DNA of 5,567 bases, from positions 958 through 6,524 of the forward strand of contig DLHV01000247.1 in the NCBI GenBank assembly GCA_002483395.1, read 5' to 3'. The stretch is from Chloracidobacterium sp. UBA7659 (lineage in GTDB: Bacteria > Acidobacteriota > Blastocatellia > Pyrinomonadales > Pyrinomonadaceae). The position numbers were made by a program, and so were the translations under genes. Below, piece by piece: positions 1-5,567 of the stretch; within the stretch, counting starts at the first letter, position 1, and the number at the start of each line of letters is the position of its first letter. Under the pieces are notes generated by a model. It made no database searches and was not told the origin of the DNA. It saw only the letters and a list, made by a program, of their open reading frames with translations.

Positions 1-36
1 GTAGAGTTTATAGAGTTCGTAGAGTTTATGGAGTTG
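1..36. repeat. Degenerate 9-bp tandem repeat upstream of waaF
   Basis: Four consecutive 9-bp units are visible: GTAGAGTTT, ATAGAGTTC, GTAGAGTTT and ATGGAGTTG (consensus RTAGAGTTY). The array begins at the window edge, so it may extend further upstream. Nine bases are three codons, and frame 1 is open through the array to a TAG at 43-45, reading V-E-F/I-E-F/V-E-F/M-E-L. The array could therefore be the repetitive C-terminal tail of an upstream gene, or simply a non-coding minisatellite; the window cannot decide. Inverted copies of the unit lie at 50-66 and 80-90. Confidence 0.75.
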
Positions 37-66
37 ATCGCGTAGAATCAAACTCTGGAACTCTAT
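10..66 (+). promoter_or_regulatory. Potential leader hairpin reaching the waaF start codon
   Basis: ATAGAGTTC at 10-18 is perfectly complementary to GAACTCTAT at 58-66, and AGAGTTT at 21-27 to AAACTCT at 50-56. The two helices stack across a small 2x1 internal loop, giving about 16 base pairs around a 22-nt loop. The last two stem bases (65-66) are the A and U of the waaF start codon, so a folded transcript would partly hide the start. A competing 11-bp pairing also exists between 22-32 and 80-90, the latter inside the waaF coding region. The complementarity is seen directly; any control of translation is inference. The structure may simply be a by-product of inverted repeat copies. Confidence 0.35.
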
Positions 67-1132
67 GAACCCAAAGAAATCCATAAACTCGATAGTCGTG
101 CGCGGCACGAACTGGGTTGGCGACTCGATAATGGCAATCCCGGCACTTCGGGAGCTTTCGCGGATATTCCCCGAAGCCGAGATCGTTCTGCATACACGAA
201 AATGGGCCGAAGGCATTTTTCGGGACGCGGATTTTCTTGATCGGATCGTTACGTTCGATCCCGGCAAATGGAAGATCAAAGATGCTCTCGGCCAGTCCGA
301 AATTTTGCGTGACCAGCGTTTCGATTTGGCGATACTCTTGCCGAACTCATTCGAATCCGCTCTGACTGCACGGCTGGCCGGAATACCAAGACGTATCGGC
401 TACAATAAAGACCTGCGCGGTCTGCTCCTGACCGATCCGATAGCGATGCCTGAATGGAAAAATAAGCGGCACGAGGTCTATTATTTTCTGAACCTCATTG
501 CCGAGGTCGAAAAACGCTTTGTTGGGACGAACACGGTTCTTAGCAGCGAGCTTGACTCGATGCTGCAAATTTCAGACGAAAGAAAAGCGGAAGCACGACA
601 TATCTTGAAAGCGGCCGGCGTCGATCCGATAAAAAAGATCATTGCGCTTGGGACCGGCTCGACAAATTCGCGTGCAAAACGCTGGGGAGCGGGCAGCTAT
701 GCAAAGCTGAACGACATGCTTCAAAATGAATTGCAGGCAAGCGTGATATTGGTCGGGTCAGGGGGCGAAACTGATGTAGCGGCGGAAGTTCGAAGGCTTT
801 CGACGACGACGCCTATCGATATTACGGGAAAGACCGGACTGGCCGAAGCCGCGGCGATATTGAGCGTTGTCGATCTGCTGGTTTCGAACGACATGGGGCT
901 TGCTCACATCGCCCCGGCGGTCGGGACAAAGACAGCGGTGATTTTCGGCCCGACTAATTCGGTGACCACGAGGCCATTTTCCGATAACGCCGTCGTCATT
1001 CGACACGACGTCGAATGTTCGCCTTGCATGCTCCGCGATTGTCCAATAGATCATAGGTGCATGACGCGTATGCCTGTTGAGGAAGTCTTCAATATTTGCC
1101 GCGAATTGTTAGCACCGGAACAAAGCGAATGA
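65..1132 (+). CDS. waaF: Lipopolysaccharide heptosyltransferase II (GT9 family)
   Basis: A 355-residue protein of the usual family length. It should transfer L-glycero-D-manno-heptose from ADP-heptose to the first heptose of the LPS inner core, on the cytoplasmic face of the inner membrane. The N-terminal Rossmann half carries NWVGDSIMAIPALREL (residues 16-31); D20 matches the catalytic Asp of heptosyltransferases. An acceptor-side motif PNSFESALTARLAGIPRRIG lies at 93-112. The C-terminal nucleotide-sugar half has GTGSTNSRAKRW (196-207), a VGSGGE turn (230-235), and SNDMGLAHIAPAVGTKTAVI followed by FGPTN (274-298). A Cys cluster, C318, C321, C326 and C332, is of the type found in WaaF C-termini. 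ATG 65 is the only usable start: the frame has a stop at 35-37 and no ATG, GTG or TTG in between. No good ribosome binding site is seen, only a weak GGA. The stop overlaps the gmhB start (ATGA). The related WaaC/WaaQ activities are less likely given the NWVGDS and Cys-cluster motifs. Confidence 0.93.
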   Translation: MNPKKSINSIVVRGTNWVGDSIMAIPALRELSRIFPEAEIVLHTRKWAEGIFRDADFLDRIVTFDPGKWKIKDALGQSEILRDQRFDLAILLPNSFESALTARLAGIPRRIGYNKDLRGLLLTDPIAMPEWKNKRHEVYYFLNLIAEVEKRFVGTNTVLSSELDSMLQISDERKAEARHILKAAGVDPIKKIIALGTGSTNSRAKRWGAGSYAKLNDMLQNELQASVILVGSGGETDVAAEVRRLSTTTPIDITGKTGLAEAAAILSVVDLLVSNDMGLAHIAPAVGTKTAVIFGPTNSVTTRPFSDNAVVIRHDVECSPCMLRDCPIDHRCMTRMPVEEVFNICRELLAPEQSE

Positions 1133-1671
1133 GTTCTCAAAACCAAATCAAACCGGCGGTGTTCATTGACCGCGACGGCACGTTGATCGACGAGGTCAAC
1201 TTCCTTTCACGCGTCGAGGACCTGCATGTATTCTCGTTTACGAGGAAAGCCATCTCGATGTTGAAGGAGCGTGGCTTTTTGATCATTGTCGTTACAAATC
1301 AATCCGGGATCGGCCGGAATATCTATGACGAAGCGGCGATGCATTCGATCCATAAGCATATCCAGGAGGAGCTCGATGGAATGATCGACGCGTTTTATTT
1401 TTGCCCGCATCTGCCGTGCGACGGCTGCGAATGCCGGAAACCTGCCCTTGGAATGGTCGAGGGTGCAATGAAGGATTTCGATATCGATATGGCAAATTCG
1501 TGGATAATCGGCGACAAAAAGATCGATGTCGAAACCGGATTCAATGCCGGGATTAAAACCGCAATGGTAAGAACGGGTTATGGCAACGCGCACGTGAAGG
1601 AGCTTGAGCGGTCACCCGACATTATTGCCGTCGATCTGTTGAATGCCGTCGAGCTTCTGCTCATGTACTAA
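1129..1671 (+). CDS. gmhB: D-glycero-beta-D-manno-heptose 1,7-bisphosphate 7-phosphatase
   Basis: A 180-residue cytoplasmic HAD-superfamily (subclass IIIA) phosphatase that removes the 7-phosphate of heptose-1,7-bisphosphate, a step towards ADP-L-glycero-D-manno-heptose. HAD motif I is DRDGT (nucleophile D14, acid/base D16), motif II VTNQSGIGR (T56-N57-Q58-S59), the Lys of motif III is in CRKP (K104), and motif IV is IGDKKID (D129, D133). The GmhB zinc site is present as CPH...C-x-C: C92, H94, C100 and C102, with a further C97 and a shorter loop than in E. coli GmhB. This site separates it from plain histidinol phosphatases, although HisB-N remains its closest relative. The frame is open further upstream to an ATG at 1096, but ATG 1129 is chosen because it gives the normal N-terminus and forms the ATGA overlap with waaF, indicating coupled translation. 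Its last 60 bp overlap the convergent histidine kinase. Its conserved-looking C-terminus (PDIIAVDLLNAVELLL) suggests that gmhB keeps the native end. Confidence 0.92.
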   Translation: MSSQNQIKPAVFIDRDGTLIDEVNFLSRVEDLHVFSFTRKAISMLKERGFLIIVVTNQSGIGRNIYDEAAMHSIHKHIQEELDGMIDAFYFCPHLPCDGCECRKPALGMVEGAMKDFDIDMANSWIIGDKKIDVETGFNAGIKTAMVRTGYGNAHVKELERSPDIIAVDLLNAVELLLMY

Positions 1672-3168
1672 TACGGCATGGTCGGCGGTCGGCAGCGTCA
1701 CTGTGAACGTAGAACCCTTATTTTCGCCCTCGCTTTCCGCACGAACGGACCCGCCGTGAATTTCAACCAGGTTTCTGACGATTGCGAGCCCCAAACCTAA
1801 TCCGCCGTTTTTCGAGGCGTTGGTCGTATCCTGCCTGAACCGTTCGAACACGAGCGGGAGGAACTCAGGGCTAATGCCTTTTCCGGTGTCCTTGATACTG
1901 GTCGTGACCGCGCCGTCTGCAAAGTTGACGGACACTTGGATCGGGGAGCCGTCCGGGCTGAATTTGATTGAATTGGTCAGAAGATTCGTAAAAATCTGTG
2001 TCAGGCGGTCGCGGTCGCCTCTGATCACGTGACCTTGACCCGATTCCTCAATATTGAGGCCGATATTCATATGCTTGGCTACTGCAATCGGACGGACGGT
2101 TTCGACGGCGTTCGAAACGACCTCGGCGGGATCGATCTCAACAATAACCAGTTGTAATTTGCCCGAAATGACGCGGGCGACGTCAAGCAGGTCCTCGATA
2201 AGGCGGTTCTGCGTTTCTGAATTCTTGATAATGGTGTTCAGCGCCTTTTCGGACTGCGTGGCGTTAAGGGTACCCCCCTTCATTAAGCGTGCCCAGCCCA
2301 GGATCGAATTCAGAGGCGTCCGCAGTTCGTGCGAGACGGATGCCATGAATTCGTCACGCAAACGGTTGGCGATCTCCGCTTCCCTGCGGGCACTTTTTTC
2401 GTTCAAAAGTAATACTTCACGTTCGCTGCCTATCTCCTTTAATTTCTCGTTCACCTCTTGGAGCTCGGTGGTACGCTGTACGACTTTCTTTTCGAGACTC
2501 TCGTTTGCCACAATAAGATCATTCTGCGCGACGCGGCGCTTCTTGCTTTCGGAAAGAACAATCAGATTGGCTAGGCCAAGCGATACGATCCCGGCACCGC
2601 TGCTTCCGATGAGAATCCAGATCGTCCAGGCAAGCCTGCGGTCAAGCCACTGCTCATTAGCCTGAAGCGTTGCGATCTCGATGTCCTTGATCTGAACGCT
2701 GGTGAACCGTATTCTATCAAGAAACTCCTTTCCCGCCTGCCACGGCAATTCGGCGACGGCCGCGTCAGGGCCTCCACTCTTGCGAATATCGATCTTTTTA
2801 TCAGCTTCGTCGACATACTTTTTCAGTTGGGCCTCGAGTTGATCCAAAGCCTCTACTTGGGCCGGATTATTCACGGTCAATTGCCGCAACCTGCCAACGT
2901 TCTGAACTATTTTTGGTTTAGCCCGATTTAAAGGGTCAAGATAAGCGTCGATTCCTAGATAAAGGAAGCTTACCACCGCCGGTTGAATTTCGAGCGACAA
3001 AGCGTTTGTTTCGTCTACAGTCAACAAAACTTCCTTCGTGTGCTTCTCCCACTCAATTGCTTGCTGAATCGATACAGTGCTCTGATAAAAGACGAAACCT
3101 ATGGTTGTCAGTATGAGGAAGACAACAAATAGTATGATCGGTAATTTTCGTTCGAAGGTCAGAGACAT
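1612..3168 (-). CDS. CHASE3-type membrane sensor histidine kinase
   Basis: A 518-residue hybrid-less histidine kinase. A short cytoplasmic N-terminus leads into TM1 (about 9-29) and an extracytoplasmic helical domain (about 38-176) resembling CHASE3, with FLYLGIDAYLDPL, LRQLTVNNPAQVEAL and a late DRIR segment. TM2 follows at about 180-206, then a charged coiled coil (about 208-268). HisKA has SVSHELRTPLNSILGWARL with phospho-acceptor H280. HATPase_c shows the N-box NLLTNSIKFS (N395, N399), G1 DTGKGIS (D427) and G2 GGLGLGLAIV (455-464), so all catalytic elements look intact. No receiver domain is fused and no regulator lies next to it, so its target is unknown. ATG 3168 is fixed by an upstream in-frame TAA one codon away. 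No Shine-Dalgarno is visible. It lies 23 bp behind the cupin gene, probably in one operon. The tail after residue 493 is non-conserved, and the last 19 residues are encoded antisense to gmhB. Confidence 0.9.
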   Translation of the reverse strand: MSLTFERKLPIILFVVFLILTTIGFVFYQSTVSIQQAIEWEKHTKEVLLTVDETNALSLEIQPAVVSFLYLGIDAYLDPLNRAKPKIVQNVGRLRQLTVNNPAQVEALDQLEAQLKKYVDEADKKIDIRKSGGPDAAVAELPWQAGKEFLDRIRFTSVQIKDIEIATLQANEQWLDRRLAWTIWILIGSSGAGIVSLGLANLIVLSESKKRRVAQNDLIVANESLEKKVVQRTTELQEVNEKLKEIGSEREVLLLNEKSARREAEIANRLRDEFMASVSHELRTPLNSILGWARLMKGGTLNATQSEKALNTIIKNSETQNRLIEDLLDVARVISGKLQLVIVEIDPAEVVSNAVETVRPIAVAKHMNIGLNIEESGQGHVIRGDRDRLTQIFTNLLTNSIKFSPDGSPIQVSVNFADGAVTTSIKDTGKGISPEFLPLVFERFRQDTTNASKNGGLGLGLAIVRNLVEIHGGSVRAESEGENKGSTFTVTLPTADHAVLVHEQKLDGIQQIDGNNVG

Positions 3169-3191
3169 TGATTAAAATGCGGCCGCCGGAC

Positions 3192-3572
3192 CTACGCGTT
3201 TGCGCGTCCAAAATCGTCGTCGAGCCTTTCTATATCGTCCTCACCGAAATAGCTTCCGGTTTGGGTCTCGATAAAGATCAATAGATCTGAGCTATGGGGG
3301 TTTTCAACACGATGCGCCATTCCGGTCCCGATGTCAATAGCTTCGCCGGTTTTGACTAGAATTTCGGCGCCGTTTAATGTTACTTTAGCAGTGCCTTGAA
3401 CGACGAACCAATGTTCGGCCCGCTTTTGATGCCGCTGATAGCTAAGTCGTTTTCCCGGCAGCACTTCGATCCGTTTAACTTTGTAATTCTCTAATTCGTC
3501 CAGAATCGTAAAGCTGCCCCACGGGCGCCGTTCGAACGTCACTGCGATCTTTTCGTTTTCAGGCATATCCAT
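3192..3572 (-). CDS. Stand-alone mannose-6-phosphate isomerase type II-like cupin
   Basis: A single-domain cupin of 126 residues, matching the C-terminal isomerase domain of bifunctional mannose-1-P guanylyltransferase/mannose-6-P isomerases (ManC/AlgA type) but without the transferase half. Visible marks are ERRPWGSF (14-21), KVKRIEVLPGKRLSYQRH (31-48), RAEHWFVVQGTAKVTLNG (51-68), GEAIDIGTGMAHRVEN (76-91) and the end motif GEDDIERLDDDFGR. In the usual HxH of cupin motif 1 the second His is replaced by K50 (H48-Q49-K50), while E53, H54 and H87 remain. Isomerase activity is therefore uncertain, and a sugar-phosphate-binding or other cupin role is possible. The frame is open up to a TTG at 3623, which would give 143 residues, but that would overlap the divergent kinase gene. 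ATG 3572 is preferred because it has a GGGG stretch at a plausible distance; ATG 3566 is also possible. The gene probably leads an operon with the CHASE3 kinase. Confidence 0.82.
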   Translation of the reverse strand: MDMPENEKIAVTFERRPWGSFTILDELENYKVKRIEVLPGKRLSYQRHQKRAEHWFVVQGTAKVTLNGAEILVKTGEAIDIGTGMAHRVENPHSSDLLIFIETQTGSYFGEDDIERLDDDFGRANA

Positions 3573-3633
3573 TTCGCCCCGGCCATTTATGTTCAGTTTA
3601 AACGAAAAATACCTTTCCGCCAATGCAAAACAG
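3573..3633. promoter_or_regulatory. Divergent start region with a small dyad
   Basis: The cupin (ATG 3572, leftward) and the PilS-like kinase (ATG 3589 or 3634, rightward) start back to back, so each promoter must lie inside or very near the other gene's 5' end. An imperfect dyad, TTC-A-GTTTAAAC-GAA, sits at 3592-3606 around the perfect 8-bp palindrome GTTTAAAC (3596-3603) and could be an operator. I find no convincing -10/-35 pair on either strand. The two divergent genes may be controlled together, but this is inference from geometry. Confidence 0.25.
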
Positions 3634-5349
3634 ATGACGGTTCAGACCTTGATCCTCGGCCGACTGGTCGTTATTTTCCTGCTGTTGGTAATCACATGGA
3701 TCTGGTACAGCGGGCGGCTCACGCTGTCGATCAACAATTTTCCGCAAAGCGTCTTCGTCGGCTTTGTCGTTTCCGTTGGCCTGACCATTGTCTATTTTCT
3801 TCTGCTTCGACTTAGCAAGCATCTTAGATGGCAAATCCGGATGCAGTTTGCCCTTGATGCTCTCTTGATAACCTGGCTGGTCTGGCGAACCGGTGATCTT
3901 TCTTCACCATTTATCGTCCTTTATATAGTACTGATCAGTGTTTCGAGTGTCTTCCTCAAGCCTGTGTCGACAATGGTAATGGCCCTTGTCTGCATCGGGC
4001 TTTTTATGTCTTTGGTTATTTTGACCGCGGCCGGCACTGTTGTCTCGACCGGTGCCGCGTTGACCCCCGCAAAGATCGTACAAGGCATCAGCTTTAATGT
4101 CGTTGCGTTTCTAGTAGTTGGATTGCTCGCTGCGCGGCTGTCCGACCGAAGGTCTTCGGGCTTCGAACTTCAGGAAGCGACGAAGAACCTTGCCAATCTC
4201 CGGGCGCTTCACGAGAGGATCATTGAATCCATCCGTTCGGGCCTGATCACAACAGATCTCGAAGGGAATATTTACACCTTTAACGCCGCCGCGACCGAGA
4301 TCACCGGATACCGGGCTGAAGAAATGGAGGGCCAAAAGATCGAGTCTTTGTTTGGGGACATCGGCCTGAAAATCCAGCAATCGCTCGGAGCAGTCGACGA
4401 TGGCGATCAGCTTCCCCGCTTTGAAGCAAACCTTCTCACGCCCGATGGTTTCGCCGTACGCATCGGCTACAGCATTTCTCAGCTATTTTCGGAAGATAAT
4501 GAAGCGACCGGCCTTATCATCACGTTCCAGGACCTAACGGAAATACGCTCAATGGAAGAAAGCGTCCGGCGAAAGGAGAGACTGGCGGCTGTTGGGAGGG
4601 TCGGTGCCGGGCTTGCACACGAGATCCGCAACCCGCTTGGCGCTATGCGCGGGGCCATCCAGGTGCTCGAATCGAATATGCCGGCCGAATCGATCCACGC
4701 GGATCTAATGGGCATAATTCTTCGGGAGTCCGACCGATTGAACAGCATCATCACGAATTTTTTGAGTTACGCGAGGCCGAAGGTCGGAAAATTCGCGGAG
4801 GTGGACACCTGCGAGGCCATCCGCGACACCATCAAGCTTCTGCGGCATAGTCCCGACGTTAAGGATAGCCACCAACTCGAAGGTCTGTTGCCGCCGCAAC
4901 CTGTATTTATCTCCGCCGATGCCACGCAATTGAAGCAAATCTTCTGGAACCTTGCCCGAAACGCGATTCAGGCGATGCCGCATGGAGGAAATCTTTCTAT
5001 TAAGCTTGAGCCGATTTCAAACAACCGCATCCGGATTGTTTTCGAAGACACGGGAAATGGAATGTCGCCGGAAGCGGTCGAGCAGCTATTCGAACCGTTT
5101 TCCAGTTCGACGTCGGGCGGCACTGGGCTTGGCCTCTCGATCGTCTATCAGATCATCCGCGACCATAACGGCACGATCAACGTCCGAAGCATTGAGGGAG
5201 AAGGGAGCGTTATAACGGTAGAGCTGCCGTCCGAAAATCGGAGGATCACGCCCGTGAACGAAGCAGAGAACATTGAGGATTCCGTTGCGCCAAACAGGTT
5301 GAAAGGTTTTTTAAAGGTGAAAAAAGAAGAATCAAAAGTTTCTTCTTGA
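3589..5349 (+). CDS. PilS/NtrB-like membrane sensor histidine kinase
   Basis: A 586-residue kinase with the layout of PilS. An N-terminal membrane domain has about six helices (roughly 20-40, 53-74, 85-98, 104-122, 126-150 and 165-184), including the SSPFIVLYIVLISVSSVFLK segment between helices 3 and 5. A PAS domain follows (about 205-320, with GLITTDLEGNIYTFNAAATE and ITFQDLTEIR). HisKA has GLAHEIRNPLGAMRGAIQVL with phospho-acceptor H344, and the HATPase has N-box NLARNAIQAM (N454, N458), G1 DTGNGM (D487) and G2 SGGTGLGLSIV (509-519). All catalytic residues are present. A charged, Lys-rich tail (about 551-586) follows the kinase core. ATG 3589 is the longest start; ATG 3634 would remove 15 residues, keep the first helix and free the divergent promoter region, so the start is uncertain. 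Neither has a Shine-Dalgarno. The response regulator 91 bp downstream is the probable partner. PilS-PilR control type IV pili in Pseudomonas and Myxococcus, but the regulon here cannot be read. Confidence 0.9.
   Translation: MFSLNEKYLSANAKQMTVQTLILGRLVVIFLLLVITWIWYSGRLTLSINNFPQSVFVGFVVSVGLTIVYFLLLRLSKHLRWQIRMQFALDALLITWLVWRTGDLSSPFIVLYIVLISVSSVFLKPVSTMVMALVCIGLFMSLVILTAAGTVVSTGAALTPAKIVQGISFNVVAFLVVGLLAARLSDRRSSGFELQEATKNLANLRALHERIIESIRSGLITTDLEGNIYTFNAAATEITGYRAEEMEGQKIESLFGDIGLKIQQSLGAVDDGDQLPRFEANLLTPDGFAVRIGYSISQLFSEDNEATGLIITFQDLTEIRSMEESVRRKERLAAVGRVGAGLAHEIRNPLGAMRGAIQVLESNMPAESIHADLMGIILRESDRLNSIITNFLSYARPKVGKFAEVDTCEAIRDTIKLLRHSPDVKDSHQLEGLLPPQPVFISADATQLKQIFWNLARNAIQAMPHGGNLSIKLEPISNNRIRIVFEDTGNGMSPEAVEQLFEPFSSSTSGGTGLGLSIVYQIIRDHNGTINVRSIEGEGSVITVELPSENRRITPVNEAENIEDSVAPNRLKGFLKVKKEESKVSS
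5324..5347 (+). terminator. AT-rich hairpin at the end of the PilS-like gene
   Basis: AAGAAGAA (5324-5331) and TTCTTCTT (5340-5347) form a perfect 8-bp stem with an 8-nt loop, ending in the first base of the kinase stop codon. A short TTTT follows at 5351-5354. With only two G-C pairs the stem is weak for an intrinsic terminator. It could attenuate read-through into the response regulator or be a chance product of the Lys/Glu/Ser-rich codons. Confidence 0.2.
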
Positions 5350-5359
5350 ATTTTACGCC

Positions 5360-5378
5360 TCTATTCTGTGAAAATAGA
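5360..5378 (+). other. Second small inverted repeat in the kinase-regulator gap
   Basis: TCTATT (5360-5365) and AATAGA (5373-5378) are perfectly complementary across a 7-nt loop. There is no T-tract after it, so it is not a standard terminator. It may be a small operator or RNA hairpin in the 91-bp leader of the response regulator, or chance. Confidence 0.15.
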
Positions 5379-5440
5379 TGATGCGGGTTCTTTTGCTCCG
5401 CGTGAGCGCACACCTCGGTTACTAATTCTACAAGTTCACA

Positions 5441-5567
5441 ATGTCAAACATTCTCATCGTTGATGACGAACAAAGTTACAGACAGCTTCTAGGCCTGGTA
5501 TTCGAAACTGACAGCCATCAGATCAAGACAGCGGTTAATGGTCGTGAAGGATTGGAAATGCTGCAAA
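5441..5567 (+). CDS. Response regulator, N-terminal part (PilR/NtrC-like candidate)
   Basis: The first 42 codons of a receiver-domain protein, cut by the window end. ILIVDDEQSYRQLLGLVF shows beta-1 and the acidic pocket D8-D9, followed by helix 1; IKTAVNGREGLEML is strand 2 and helix 2 with the usual AxNGxEGL pattern. The phosphorylated Asp (expected near residue 52) and any output domain lie outside. ATG 5441 is the only possible start, because an in-frame TAA at 5423-5425 has no start codon after it. No Shine-Dalgarno is seen. Directly following a PilS/NtrB-like kinase, it is most likely the cognate regulator, with a sigma-54-activating AAA+ and Fis-type DNA-binding output if the pair is PilR/NtrC-like. 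That output is inferred from the neighbour only. Confidence 0.88.
   Translation, partial: MSNILIVDDEQSYRQLLGLVFETDSHQIKTAVNGREGLEMLQ

Noticed and set aside
1096..1128. Earlier ATG for gmhB at 1096 (11 extra residues)
   Set aside because: The extra residues are not family-like and would overlap waaF by 37 bp; ATG 1129 gives the standard ATGA coupling.
2273..2278. Run of six C on the + strand (six G in the kinase coding strand) as a possible phase-variable tract
   Set aside because: The reading frame through it is intact and gives a normal loop after the H-box; six bases is short for slippage-driven variation.
1820..2665. Open frames of 70 and 203 codons on the + strand inside the CHASE3 kinase gene
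   Set aside because: They are antisense to well-conserved HisKA and HATPase motifs and their translations show no recognisable domain; they are shadows of the kinase.
3179..3186. GCGGCCGC palindrome between the cupin and the CHASE3 kinase as an operator or terminator
   Set aside because: It is a short self-complementary GC word with no loop or T-tract and no wider dyad, so it is probably incidental.
5350..5440. Sigma-54 or sigma-70 promoter in front of the response regulator
   Set aside because: No TGGCAC-N5-TTGC element and no convincing -35/-10 pair could be found by eye.

Overview
The window is a compact stretch of ordinary bacterial chromosome with roughly balanced base composition. It comes from a diderm (Gram-negative type) organism, because its first two genes make and transfer the L-glycero-D-manno-heptose of the lipopolysaccharide inner core. 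The style of the genes (a PilS-type kinase followed by a response regulator, a CHASE3 kinase with an H-box of the ELRTPLNSILGW type, and leaders almost without Shine-Dalgarno sequences) would fit Acidobacteriota, perhaps Blastocatellia. That placement is an inference from general resemblance, not something the sequence proves.

Layout: positions 1-64 hold a degenerate 9-bp tandem repeat whose inverted copies run up to and into the start of the first gene. On the + strand, waaF (65-1132) and gmhB (1129-1671) overlap by the four bases ATGA and form a translationally coupled pair. On the - strand, a single-domain mannose-6-phosphate-isomerase-type cupin (3572 down to 3192) is followed after 23 bp by a CHASE3 membrane histidine kinase (3168 down to 1612). 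The last 60 bp of that kinase overlap the 3' end of gmhB antisense. Back on the + strand, a PilS/NtrB-like six-helix membrane histidine kinase (3589-5349) starts divergently, 16 bp from the chosen cupin start. After a 91-bp gap it is followed by the beginning of a response regulator (5441 to the window end).

Working together: WaaF and GmhB belong to one pathway. GmhB dephosphorylates heptose-1,7-bisphosphate on the way to ADP-heptose, and WaaF adds the second heptose to the inner core. The cupin belongs by family to mannose-phosphate or nucleotide-sugar metabolism, so a cell-surface sugar theme is plausible but unproven. The PilS-like kinase and the regulator behind it look like a cognate two-component pair of the PilS-PilR/NtrB-NtrC class. 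The CHASE3 kinase has no partner in view.

I see no RNA gene, CRISPR array, insertion sequence or clearly novel defence or mobile system. The least ordinary items are the repeat/inverted-repeat structure around the waaF start, the long antisense overlap between gmhB and the CHASE3 kinase, the changed metal-site motif of the cupin, and the near absence of Shine-Dalgarno sequences.
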